NCBI GenBank assembly: GCA_963942565.1 | Contig: OZ012700.1 | Location: forward strand, 5,625,093 to 5,689,092 | Direction of reading: 5' to 3' | From: Maea johnstoni | Lineage: Eukaryota > Annelida > Polychaeta > Spionida > Magelonidae | Length of the DNA stretch: 64,000 nt | Shown: in pieces, positions 34,556 to 45,249 of the stretch | How positions within the stretch are numbered: the first letter of the stretch is position 1 | How the letters are laid out: each line of letters begins with the position of its first letter | Translations under genes and position numbers: made by a program | Notes under the pieces: generated by a model | What the model was told of the DNA's origin: nothing | The model's input: only the letters and a program-made list of their open reading frames with translations | Database searches by the model: none

Positions 34556-34882
34556 CAGTCTGCTATCACTAAATATCAAGTCAGGGTTAGGCCGGTCCAT
34601 GTCATCTCTGCTTCTTTGCCCCATCGTTCATTGGACAAGCACAATACGAGGAGGCTGTGGAATCCATACCACTTACTTGAGTTTTTCCATGCCAGGGAGC
34701 ATTTGTCGTTCCTGATAATCTGCGGAATACTTCAAACACCAAGAGACAGGATATGAGGGGGATGTGTGCTGCTGATTGCACTCAAGGTCAAAAGGTCAAA
34801 TGATGAATGATGTCACGATAAGGGCACGTGTGTCAACTACACTTGAGCTGTGCACATCGCAGTCTGTATTGTTGTCATTTTA

Positions 34883-35449
34883 ACCCTTTCAATGCTGAGG
34901 CTACATTCGTCCAAAGCTCAAGAATGCATTTTCTTCTAAAACTATCTTTAAACCCTGTCATGTTGGTATTCATTAGATAGCAAGTTTGCTATGTACTATC
35001 AGATGAGTACCCATGTGACAGGGATTTTCCAGCATTTTTGCAGCATTTTGTATTGATCAAGTTAGTCACGAGCGGGGACAAGGTTAACCCATTCTTGCCT
35101 GGCTGGAGATCTACTTGACCAGTTTCAACTGGACCTGTCATACCTTTGAAATATTTAAGTTATTAAGCACATATTTGTAAAAATTTAAACGAGAGTTGTA
35201 GATATACTTCTGAAGAACATTTGTCCTTCAAATACTTTTTGTAAAAGGTGCATTGCAAAATATTGTCTTGTATGAGTGAAACTTATGAAATATTTCCTTG
35301 GACTGAATGTCTTTCAAATAAATTTGGGTGTCATTTTGCTAAAAGCAACAACTGATGTTTGAGAGTCCAGATGATTCCCTGATTCCTGTCTGGGTAAGTC
35401 CCTGACTGAAATAATCGGGACACTTGGGGGCACTTCAGGCATGAATGTG
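34883..35449. mobile_element. P1 (reversed) and P2 elements sharing one TTAA
   Basis: P1 runs 34883-35083 between TTAA at 34879-34882 and 35084-35087. A P2-like element starts immediately after that same TTAA (cccattcttgcctggctgga) and ends ggcatgaatgtg before TTAA at 35450-35453. The P2 copy carries an extra ~115 bp near 35288-35403 resembling a hAT-like end. Confidence 0.7.
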
Positions 35450-35453
35450 TTAA

Positions 35454-36135
35454 GTGTATATCTGGACCAGTGCCAGCCAAATCTTCTCACTAAATCCTAT
35501 CATTTGGGTGTGAAGAACCTCTCCATGATTGCATGACTTGCGCTCATTTCCTCTCCAGAAAATATCCATATCTTGGGGCCTTTACTTTGACCCATTCCTC
35601 TCGGCAATTCGCCTAAGAAACTCTCAAAATCATTCTTGCAGAATTCTTTCAGACCAAAAAGGTTGAACCTTAAAAAGATTTGGAACAGAAATGTCTATCA
35701 GAGCAGAAGTATTAGTATATAGTAACAACTAACAGTTTAGTTATAAGTATGTTCATTTGTAATATATGTATATAAATATACATATAAATATGTTGAAAAT
35801 GGTTTGCCAAAATACTCGAGGAGAGGTGTTAGTAGAATTCTAGACGGTTTTCCTTCAAATATTACTCCAACTTTCACACAAAAGACTTCCTCAAAATAGA
35901 CTGGCTGCTTTTGGGCCTCAAAATAGACTGGCTGCTTTTGGGCCTCAAAATAGTCTGGCTGCTTTTTGGCACTGTGAGTGTGAGCATTAATGGCTTAACA
36001 ATATTGCTACATTTCACCCAACTTCAATATATACTCAGGAAGCTCAGCCAAATTTGGGATATTGTGCACATGTTTCCTCTTGGTAGACAATAAGGCAAGT
36101 AAGGAGGTGTCAACCTAAACACTACTTGGGCCACT
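35454..36135. other. No gene recognised
   Basis: Contains a three-copy 27-29 bp direct repeat (tagactggctgcttttgggc at 35898-35965) derived from a P2 interior, and AT-rich unique sequence. Confidence 0.5.
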
Positions 36136-36139
36136 TAAT

Positions 36140-36465
36140 AGTAGGTCTTAGCCAGGATTTCAAAAATGCCTTTCCAAAACAGCAAGTCCAAAAATTCTGC
36201 CTGTCCAGATTTAGCTATTTATCTAAGTACTTCAAATCCTTTATACAACTTCATTTGTTAGCATGATATTGTGTTGGAAAGGGCAATTTACACTTCCGCT
36301 AGAAGGAGGTTAGTCAGTTTGGTTCTTATTTGGTTCTTATCCCCAAAAAGTCACAATAAAAAAAAACATCATAGAACTTTTTGCCTGTCCAAAATAATGA
36401 GGTTTTCAGGAAACTGCCTGTCCAAAAGACAGGCAGGACAGGTTCTGGGTAAGTCCCAGCTTGGT
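36140..36465 (+). mobile_element. hAT-like element, cctgtcc subfamily
   Basis: Starts ggtcttagccaggatttcaa and ends acaggttctgggtaagtccc. Inside are gtccaaaattctgcctgtcc-type blocks and aggttttcaggaaactgcct. Same subfamily as 42274-42584. No clean 8-bp duplication is visible. Confidence 0.7.
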
Positions 36466-36885
36466 TGAACTAATTTTGGGCTTTTTTTCTCCCCCTTTTT
36501 CATTCTGCCTCATCTCATTGGATGCTGTGCTTACTTGGTTGCCATAGCAGCACTCCTCTACATCTTCATCTGTTGCCGTCGGTTACCTTATACCGAATGT
36601 GGGAGTTTCCTCCATTGCAAGGCATCACCATTTCACTGAGTTGCAGTAAACCTCCATATGAAACCCTATCTGAAGGGCTTTAGCTAGCACTCGCACACGT
36701 GTCAAAATATTAAATTTGTTGTCATGGTAATAGGAAATTTGTGAGGCCCGGTTTCAGCACAAGGCGTCAGTTGTATGAGTGGTGCTTGCTGTATGACTAG
36801 AAAGCTGAGGATGGTGATGGTGATTCCACCTACATACAGAGGCAACAGTGGATGAGGCACTGATAGCAGGGATATTATCCCTTCC

Positions 36886-37232
36886 AATGCCGAGGCTTCT
36901 TTTCTCCAAAGCACAAGGACACAGACATTTTATGGGCTCGAAATTAAGCTTTTCTCCAGGAAGCCCAACTGCCTCTTCAAACGCTACCTATAGGTGCTCT
37001 GTATAGAAACAAGTACATCTTTGGGCTACTTGCAGAAATTTGAGGGAGCCGCAGGAGAATTCAAGGGAGCCCTGGGCTACTGGCACCCCCTAATTTCCAG
37101 CCCTGATCTTTGAAAAACATTTAAACCATGTCATGTTTGTATTCATTGGGAAGCTTTTGTCGAGTACTTTCAGATGAGTGCCAATGTTTGCGTCATTTTG
37201 TATTGGCCAAATTAGCCACCAGCAGCAAAAGG
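36886..37232 (-). mobile_element. Family-P1 element split by a CAGGGC-type insert
   Basis: P1 sequence (cccttccaatgccgaggctt) is interrupted near 36933 by gggctcgaaattaagctttt, continuing to aatttccagccctg at about 37108. It then resumes with tttgaaaaacatttaaacc and ends gccaccagcagcaaaaggg. The inner piece belongs to the family at 1994-2164. Confidence 0.7.
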
Positions 37233-37386
37233 GTGTCCAAAATACGCTAAGACTATGTAATGGGAATTCTAACAGCAACAAGTGCCAAAGACATGATAAT
37301 CTCTTAGAGATTTCCACAGTGCAATAAAATCCATGAACAACAGTCAAAGGGAAAGGTATAGTCAGCCACTGTTGACATTGTCGTGA

Positions 37387-37623
37387 GGCCTAAAAAATAA
37401 TTGTTTCTTTCCTGTAACCCTACCCTCACAAGTCTTTATTCAGAAATCCCTATCCCTACCTTCAAGTTTTTTCTGCCCTTCCAACTCCCTACCAACATAA
37501 AACATACATAAAAAAAAACATTTTTGACCAACAAAATATGCAAAAAACTTTTTTTTTGAAACCTACCTATCCTATTTTTTTTTCATGACCGTAACTGGAA
37601 ATAAACGTTTTTTTTTCTAGGCC
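37387..37623 (-). mobile_element. Tourist-like MITE, reversed
   Basis: GGCCTAAAAAATAATTG to TTTTTCTAGGCC, with TGA on both sides (37384-37386, 37624-37626). The interior is reversed relative to 13960-14178. Confidence 0.88.
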
Positions 37624-37768
37624 TGATATTGTGAAGGACTAGAACTTGATATTAATACATCTCAAGGATTGATAAACCCTCTTTAAGTTTCAGTCTTTTC
37701 TTGTGTTATTGACTATCTAGTGTTGTTGTCGCTTGAAAGATGAAAAATCATGCATCTGCCATATCTCG

Positions 37769-37936
37769 GTTGCCATGGCAACTATGTAGTGATTGAGGTA
37801 GTCAGGGAGAAGTGAGTAATATTATGGGATGTCTTCAGGATTGATCTGTCAGCTTCACTGCATTGTCTTTGGGTGCGCCGTTTCAACTTTTGAAATATGT
37901 TATTTTCATTAGATGAAGACTGGTTGCCATGGCAAC
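37769..37936 (+). promoter_or_regulatory. Two perfect RFX X-box palindromes
   Basis: GTTGCCATGGCAAC occurs at 37769-37782 and again at 37923-37936, both exact 14-bp palindromes. RFX transcription factors bind this sequence. The 140 bp between them is free of recognised repeats. Candidate enhancer, inferred only. Confidence 0.5.
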
Positions 37937-38118
37937 AGATGATGGGCTTTCGGTCCTATCAGGTGGATACGTTTCAGGAAGAGGTTGTAAAGCCTTATAA
38001 GATGGCATCACGGTGTAGACAGGAAATAAAGCAAAGTGGTTTTGTCAGTGATAGTTATGTTGATTGCTCTGGGTGATTGTAACAAGTGCATGCACGCGAA
38101 CGCGCACACACACACATT

Positions 38119-38292
<174 letters not shown>

Positions 38293-38584
38293 AAACCAGG
38301 AAGTTTATATCAAAAGCTTATTACGATTCTTAATGAATGTGTTCTGTCTCAGAGAGAATTATTCATTGATTTATCAATCATGCATCTACTTCATTTCCTC
38401 CGCAATGTACTTCCTCCTTTTCAAAGGGAAAACTGGCTTTTTGCTTGCATGGGGCCTATGTGCATGTGTCATATCTATAACACCTAATTGACAGACATGA
38501 CTAGGTAATTGATTTATCATGATCATTTCGTGTCTCGTTAGATACAGACATGCTGCCATATGTAGCATCTATGCTGTTATATTG

Positions 38585-39420
38585 GGGCCTGCCATGATAG
38601 CAGAATTGTCTATGGCATTGCCAATGACTGTTCGCTGTCTCTAACCACTGCTGGTGTGCCCTGATGGCAGAGTTGTCTATGGCACTGCCACTGGCTGCTC
38701 GCTGTCTCTCACCACTGAGGGCCTGCCCTGATGGCAGAGTTGTCTATGGCACTGCCACTGGCTGCTCGCTGTCGCTCACCACTGAGGGCCTGCCCTGATG
38801 GCAGAGTTGTCTATGCCACTGCCACTGGCTGCTCGCTGTCTCTCACCACTGAGGGCCTGCCCTGATGGCAGAGTTGTCTATGGCTTAGCCACTGACTGCA
38901 TGCTGTCTCTAACCACTGAGGGCCTGCCCTGATGGCTGAGTGGTCTAAGGCATTACAACTGACTGCTCGCTGTCTTTCACCACTGAGGGATGCCCTGATG
39001 GCTGAGTGGTCTAAGGCATTACAAATGACTGCTCGCTGTCTCTCACCACTGAGGGCCTGCCCTGATGGCCAGGTGGTCTAAGGTATTGCCACTGACTGCT
39101 AGATGTCTGTCACCACTGCGGGCCTGCCCTGATGGCAAAGTTGTCTACAGCGTTGCCAATGACTTCGCTGTCTCTAACCACTGCGGGCCTGCCCTGATGG
39201 CTGAGTAGTCCACGGCGCTTCCACTGATTGCTCACTGTCTCTCACCACTGAAGGCCTGCCCTGATGGCAGAGTGGTCTAAGGCATTACAACTGACTGCTC
39301 GCTGTCTCACCACTGGCTGGGTTTCGAAACATGCTGGGGCATGTGAGAAAGTTGTCAATAACTTAGGTGTTGGGTTTCGCTGGTTACTCCAGGTTTCCTC
39401 CTCCATTTACAACAGCCAAA
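38585..39420 (+). mobile_element. tRNA-derived SINE with its head amplified 11-fold
   Basis: Eleven units of about 67 bp contain ccctgatggcagagttgtct or the tRNA-like gatggctgagtggtctaagg, the latter fitting a tRNA A box (TGGCNNAGTGG). Only the last unit continues into a B-box-like gggtttcgaaac (about 39320), then a SINE body (catgtgagaaagttgtcaat, ttactccaggtttcctcctc). The same head, with an adjacent B box, occurs singly on the minus strand at 62655-62715. So the A-box part of a SINE head was tandemly multiplied. Confidence 0.75.
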
Positions 39421-40048
39421 AACCAATTGAATGATTGCAATTCTAAGTATCTAGCTGTCGTATCAAACATGTCCTTCCTGCACTCACCTGGAATAACCTC
39501 TCTATTATGGCAGGTGAAATTTTCTGAAAAGTAAATATTTAGGGCAGGTTAAAATGTACTACATTTCCTTAGATATCATAAGGAAGACTTTTTTAGCTCT
39601 CAAGTTGAAAACAATATATATTGAGTTGATAAAAGTGTAGATCAATATTTCTTTACAAATCTACCATATAATTGAATATTTGTTGTCACTACCAATAACA
39701 GTTTGCCATGATACAAGATATGATGATGTCTTTCTTGTCTTCTTACCGAGACATTTCATTACTTTCTTGTCTGTGCCTTCTCAAAGTAGACATTGGCATC
39801 GATTGGTAGGATGAGAACTGTGACCTTTTGAATGGATTTCCAATGAATGCCCAGGCCCCGATCTATACTTTTATGGCCTCTCAAATGAAACATTGAGTCT
39901 GTAATATTTTTAGGGATGTTTACCTAATGATGCCCATGATAGGATCTGATACAGATATTTCTCAAACCTTTTCATGCCTGTGACAGCCAAAAATGCCATA
40001 CCTTTTTGTGTACATTGTAACTTGGGCAGATGCACGTTATATAGTTAA

Positions 40049-40257
40049 ACCCTTCCAATGCTGAGGCTACTTTCGTCCAAAGCACAAGGACACAACAATT
40101 TTTGAAAACCATCTAAACCCTATCATGTTGGTATTCATGGGATTGCTCTCACTGAATATTCTCAGATGAGTACCCATGTCTCAGGGTTTTTAGTCATTGT
40201 TTTCAGCTTTTTTGCCTCATTTCGTATTGGCCAAATTAGCCACCAGCAGCATAAGGG
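40049..40257 (-). mobile_element. TTAA-bounded element, family P1, reversed
   Basis: Reads accettccaatg-type P1 sequence from TTAA (40045-40048) to accagcagcataaggg and TTAA (40258-40261). One extra A follows the left TTAA. Confidence 0.75.
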
Positions 40258-40344
40258 TTAATGACATTCATCTTTGATTGACCAATGATTCTAATGGAAA
40301 TATAAATCGATACAGTCATTTGAACATAGCAGATATTCTCGGAA

Positions 40345-40495
40345 GTATTGGTCACCCTAGGAATATGGGCCACTGTTATTATTTTGCAAAATAATCATTC
40401 GGTAATCTTGGCCATCCTCAATCTATCCATGGTCACCATTACACCAAAAATGGACCATGCTGTAAATCTTGCCGATACAACAAAACCTTACCATT
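40345..40495 (+). repeat. Dispersed repeat also at 58.0 and 59.5 kb
   Basis: The blocks accctaggaatatgggccac, attattttgcaaaataatca and gctgtaaatcttgccgatac recur at 58035-58190 and 59560-59760. No ends are defined and no coding sense is seen. Confidence 0.6.
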
Positions 40496-40673
40496 ATAAC
40501 TACCCCCTGTTTTTGGTAAGTGTATGGGCAGAAAACATTGATGTAGACCTGATAATGACAGCGATCAGACCTGACCTGTCCGCCGCCTCGTAGTTCGCTA
40601 ATAGCTTTCCCTGGGTCCTCAAACTCTGCTCCGCGAGTTCACATACATCAAATTTCCTTGGACATCTCCCAAG

Positions 40674-40687
40674 GTCGCCATGGTAAC
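40674..40687 (+). promoter_or_regulatory. RFX X-box-like motif
   Basis: GTCGCCATGGTAAC lies within a CpG-containing, repeat-free stretch (about 40550-40760). Regulatory role inferred. Confidence 0.35.
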
Positions 40688-40955
40688 GGGCACGGGAGGA
40701 GGTCACAGGTAAGAAGTGGAGGGGAGTCTTTGCCAAGGAAGGGCAGTCTGGGTCAATGACACTGATGCTCACAGAAAATAAATTCCTCTCCCCTATTAGA
40801 CGCTTGCATTATTTCTTTTGAGCTATTTACAATGTATTTTATTTATAACTTTACCCTTTTTAGACTTGCTACAAGTCTGTGATATCTGCCCTTTTATGCT
40901 TGTAGATCACTTTGACCTTGATTACCCAATGGTAGGGATTACTGACTTAACGCTT

Positions 40956-41262
40956 CCATTCCAATGCTGAGGCTACTTTCGTCCACAGCACAGCAGGGCT
41001 TGAAATTAAGTATTTTTTCCAAGGGAGCCCTATTGCATCTTGTAAAGCTACCTAGGGTTGTTGTGTATAGAAACCAGTACATCTTTGATCTTTGGGCTCA
41101 CTGCAGAAATATGAGGGAGCAGCACCACTTAAACCCTATCATGTTTGTATTCATTGGAAACCTCTTACGAAGTACCTATGTCCTAGGGTTTCAAACATTG
41201 TACAAGTTTTTTTGTATCATTTTGTATTGGCCAAATTAGCCATGTGCAACATTAAAGGCTAA
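40956..41262 (-). mobile_element. Family-P1 element with a partial CAGGGC-type insert
   Basis: P1 (ccattccaatgctgaggcta) is interrupted at about 40983 by cagggcttgaaattaag and following blocks (gggagcccta, aaaccagtacatctttg). It resumes at cttaaaccctatcatgtttg and ends near gccatgtgcaacattaaagg. The right end of the insert is lost. Confidence 0.65.
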
Positions 41263-41399
41263 CCCTTTTAATTCTTGCAGATCACCTTGACCTTGATCGC
41301 CCAATTGGGGTAAGGTAGTCATTACTTAGTCTTTCCTGGGTTTGACACTACATGGCATGTCCATAGTAGCGAAAACTCACATCACCTTGTAGCATTGTA

Positions 41400-42085
41400 T
41401 GTTCCCCAATATTGGACATCTTTTTCTCGTGTCTCTGATTCCGTTATCCGGCACGCTCAGCCGCAGCCGTGTTTCCTAGGTGAAGTGTACATCATGCTCG
41501 AACAAGGCAAAAAGGAAACAGTAAATGGATTCATCTTGTAGCCAGGGTCTTAGCCAGGATTTAGAAACTTGCTGCCCAAAATAGGCAATTGCTAAATTTT
41601 GCTGGTCCTATTTTTCAAGGGTGATCACTATTATATATGTACACTTAAATTACAACCATAAACATGTATTTACTTAAATTAGAATAAGGCATAATATCCT
41701 CATACAATGTGAATGTCATAAGAATTGTATTGAGGTGGAATAAATTCAATCATGCGCTTGAAATCGACATTTTAAGAAATTAATAACAAAAGCTTTTGGG
41801 TGTCTTGAAGGGTGATTTTTTGGGGTTTGAATGTCCATATGATACCCAGACGCCGTGCTGGCTCAAAGTATGTTTGTATGTCCCCATTTTATTCTTGGAC
41901 ACCTCTTTTTCTCGTGCCTCTGATTCTGTTATCCGTCACGCTTTGCCGTAGCCGTGTTTCCTAGGTGAAGTGTTCATGACTTCGCCTCCTTCCTGGGGGA
42001 CCTGTTGCCAAGACGGATGTTGAGAGTACATCATGCTCGCACGAGTCAAAAAGGAAACCGAGTAAATGGACTGATCTTGTAGCAC
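41400..42085 (+). repeat. Duplicated unique segment flanking a hAT-like element
   Basis: The first copy (41400-41542) and second copy (41878-42085) share ttttctcgtgtctctgattc, gccgtgtttcctaggtgaag, tacatcatgctcg and tgatcttgtagc. The second holds about 63 extra bases (near 41968-42030). The hAT-like element sits between them. Confidence 0.85.
41543..41870 (+). mobile_element. hAT-like element, nearly full length
   Basis: Starts CAGGGTCTTAGCCAGG and ends near cgccgtgctggctcaaag. The right terminus is worn, so no duplication can be read. The interior is collinear with the interrupted copy at 13870-15074. Confidence 0.75.
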
Positions 42086-42239
42086 TCTTAATTGCTATCA
42101 GACTCAGTAGCCTATTGATGGAAGTGCTTGCTTGGAGGTGCTATGAAAGTAGTAGGCACTAAGTACAGGCCTTCCCGAAAAGCTGTAGATTTTTGGCTCT
42201 ATGTAGTAGGGATGTCATCGTATAGAATGATTTCTCGAT

Positions 42240-42609
42240 TTCTCGTGTGGGTGTCCCAAAAACACCCAGACACCAGGGTCTTATCCAAGATTTTCAAAAT
42301 GCTTCTCCGAAAATTAGATTCCAAAGTTTCTGCCATGAATCCCAATTTAACTACTAATCTACCTATTTTATACCAATTAATATGACCGCTTATTTTGTCA
42401 AAAAAGGGCAATTATCACTTTAACGAAGTCCTTAAATGGTTTGTTATGTATATTTGGTTAACACCCATAATTGAAAATAGAAAATTCCCTTCCTCTGAAA
42501 TTTTTGCCTGTCCAAAAACGAGGTTTTCAGGATTTCAACTGCCTTTCCAAAAGACAGGCAAAGCAGGTCCTTGCTTAGACCCTCCCTGACACCCTGCCGG
42601 CTAAGACTT
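42240..42609 (+). mobile_element. hAT-like right end carrying a second hAT-like element
   Basis: The right end of a main-family element (gtgtcccaaaaacacccaga ... ctgccggctaagac) is split by 42274-42584. That insert starts CAGGGTCTTATCC and ends GCTTAGACCCT. The flanks are CCAGACAC and CCTGACAC, an 8-bp target duplication with one mismatch. Confidence 0.8.
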
Positions 42610-42724
42610 TCTGCCTGAAGCAAGACAAATTTTTATATCCTGTAAATGTTCGAAATGTCCTCGAATGTATGCTGTTATTATTCAAGTGACTGGTTGTTAA
42701 TCTCTGTTTTCCTTTATTTTTCAG

Positions 42725-42803
42725 ATGTTTCAGACATTCCGGAAAACATCAAGTTTTGTAAAAGTCTACAAGTTGCCGACTTCAGTAGTAATCCTATATC
42801 TAA
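42725..42803 (+). CDS. SCRIB: Scribble-type LRR exon A (first recognised)
   Basis: A 79-base exon between a ttttcag acceptor and a GTAAGT donor. It begins in phase (two bases complete an Asp codon) and encodes DVSDIPENIKFCKSLQVADF and then SSNPIS, ending within a Lys codon. This matches human SCRIB from about residue 93 ([28 protein letters not shown]). Scribble is a cortical scaffold that acts with Dlg and Lgl to set apical-basal polarity; its LRRs mediate membrane localisation and partner binding. The N-terminal exons (first ~90 residues) are not found upstream in this window. LRRC1 is the nearest alternative paralogue. Confidence 0.9.
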
Positions 42804-42922
42804 GTAAGTAAACAATTTCTAGGTTACGCATTGTAAGGCTGAAATAGTGCCACCAAAAAGAAAATCAGATTTAAATATTAGAAGTTAAAATTCAGATATC
42901 AAAGTTGCAGGTAAGTGTTTAA

Positions 42923-43120
42923 CCCTTATGCTGCTGGTGGCTAATTTGGTCGATACAGATTGATACAAAAAACCTAAAAAAAAAAGGCTGAACCCTGGCA
43001 CATGGTTACTCATCTGAGAGTACTCAGCGAGAGCAATCTAATGAATACCAACAAGACAGGGTTTAGATGCTTGTCTAAAGTCTTTGCATCCTTGTGTTTG
43101 TAGCCTCAGAATTAGTCGGG
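42923..43120 (+). mobile_element. TTAA-bounded element, family P1, in Scribble intron
   Basis: CCCTTATGCTGCTGGTGGC to attagtcggg, with TTAA at 42919-42922 and 43121-43124. It lies ~115 bp downstream of exon A. Confidence 0.78.
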
Positions 43121-43319
43121 TTAAGTTGGCGTTTAGTCCTCAAATTCTGTCATGATTTAAAAATAGATTTGTGTCATGATGGGTTTGATAGAGCCAGGCT
43201 GCTTTGAACATGAAGTGGCTCTATGGAGCTCTATGGCAACTCATTTGAAGTGGCCGATAAAAGAGCAATTTTCATATCACCGAAATGAGGGCATTTTTCA
43301 TATTAACGATGTTCAGTGT

Positions 43320-43560
43320 GGATTGATGTAGTTGAGTGGTGGCTCTTGTAAGGACTGTTTACACGGAGGTTCGTTGCGAGGGCCATTAGAACAGCGATCA
43401 ATCAGTGAAGAGCAGGGAGGGACACCGCGCAGCAGCGATGACGGCAGCTGCGGACCCCAGGGAGAATCACAACAAATACTCGGCAATTTAGCCAAGCGAT
43501 TCCGTGCATATCAACCGGGCCGCAGAGCCTGCATGTTGACGCTCTGAGGGCAAGTGGGTC
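43320..43560. other. Repeat-free, CpG-rich intronic island
   Basis: GC-rich sequence (cagcagcgatgacggcagct, ggccgcagagcctgc) surrounded by AT-rich repeats. The 71-codon frame through it has no known match and no splice context. It could be a cis-regulatory module. Confidence 0.4.
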
Positions 43561-43599
43561 CCCAGTTGTGGAGGGGCTGTCCTAGTGAATGACCTTAAC

Positions 43600-44120
43600 C
43601 CTTCCAATACCAAGGCTACTTTTATACAAGAATGTAAAGATTTTTGAAAATCATTTAAGCCCTATCATGTTGGTATTCTTACAGTACAGTAAGCCCTTTT
43701 ATTATACTTCACATGAAGATTGTAAGCCGTGATTGGCTGAGTAAGGTTCACCATTACATACTGTTGTGCTAATGAGGCCTTTTGACACGCTTGGTAAACA
43801 TTCTCCGACTTCTCATGAAAAGTACCCTCCTTCTGCTGGTGACACCTAGTGGGAAACTGCGAGTCATATGTGACCTTGACCTCATCCAAAACAGCAGACA
43901 TTCTTTCCCCCGGCATCAGCGACCGGCACTGTTGGATATGGTCAAAGCGAACCTTGATATTTTTACCATTGTGGGGTTTGTTCAGTATAATAAAACAAAT
44001 ATGACAACCCAGTGGGGGTAACGTGATTGAATAGATCACTTCAGGAGGATGGTTTCACCCATGCTAAAACCATCCTCCCTCGGGGATCCATTCCATTATG
44101 TTGCCCCCACTGGGATCATA
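43600..44120. repeat. P1 fragment, unknown segment and a small hairpin
   Basis: A truncated reversed P1 copy (cccttccaataccaaggcta to tgttggtattctt) occupies 43600-43682. A 12-bp perfect stem lies at 44044-44055 with 44067-44078. Two cagtgggggtaac/gcccccactggg phrases flank it in opposite orientation (44011 and 44103), so this may be the end of an inverted-repeat element. Confidence 0.5.
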
Positions 44121-44613
44121 GTGGGATCTCATATAGTTGTATAATGTAGGTGTAGGCATAGATTTGTATATGTGATATGGTAAAACACAATAACTCCTAG
44201 TAGCCAGGCAACCACTAGCCTGCCTCACAGGCCATATTTAAATGTTGTCCATTGTGGATAGATGGCACTGCAGTATACCAGGAGGTCAGTGGGAAATATG
44301 CACATTAATCTCCCTCGTGTGACAATTGTGTGAACTAAATGGCCAACAGTAGGCCACAAGTGCAGGCATTTATATATAATAAAGTAAAATCAGAAAAGAG
44401 CCTTGTAGCTAGGCTAGGTATCTACTAATGGTGAGTGCTGCTGCCTGGACGGATATTGCACAAGGGCTTGGTGAGCGACTTGCCTTAATGTCCACCAATC
44501 GTGTTACCCTAAATCCTCCGATCAAATATTCATCATCCCTCGAATCTTGGCTGCAGGCTCGGCGGGGAACTGTTGAAAGCCGGGTGAAACTGCATTTACA
44601 TGGATCAGCTTAA

Positions 44614-44818
44614 CACTTCCAATTCTGAGGCTACTTTCATCCAAAGCCCAAGGATGCAAAGATTTCTGAAAAACCATCTAAACCCTGTTGTGTTGGTATT
44701 TATTGTATAGTTCTCGCTGAGTCCTCTCAGATGAATACCCATAAGCCAGGGTTTCAACAATTTTACAGTTTTTTTGCATCATTTTGTATTGGCAAAATTA
44801 GCTACCAGTAGCATAAGG
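44614..44818 (-). mobile_element. Family-P1 element, reversed
   Basis: TTAA at 44610-44613, then cacttccaattctgaggcta to accagtagcataaggg. The right TTAA is mutated. Confidence 0.68.
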
Positions 44819-45249
44819 GGAAACCTATTCAAGCCTTTGGCACCCCAAAACGCCTTCAATCTTATTGACAAGAGCATTTTCCCAGAAATATTTGATATCC
44901 AAATCACACCTTTTTGCATCTCTCTTTAGAAGTAGTGCCGTAGATACTTATGAAAATGATCAGTTATTTGGAGGAGTGTCAATTGTTAATTGGTTAGCAA
45001 ATTTCCTAGGAAAATATGCCCCCACAGGTGCAATTTTCCTTTATGGGGGAGGGGGGGGGGGCATATCATGGTGTACCAGTTTTCTAAATATGAAGTTTTC
45101 CCTTCATATTGCATAAAATGGTGGGGATAAAAATATACCAAACTTCCTAATGATGAAGATGACAGAAATCATCCTATTGCTCTGCAGAAAATCAAGTGCT
45201 TATTTTAGTGAAAAACTCACTATCTAGAACATCTGCTGATGAGCACTTA

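Noticed and set aside
43665-44039. 124-codon minus-strand frame
   Set aside because: It overlaps a P1 fragment and an inverted-repeat-like segment, and the peptide has no recognisable domain.
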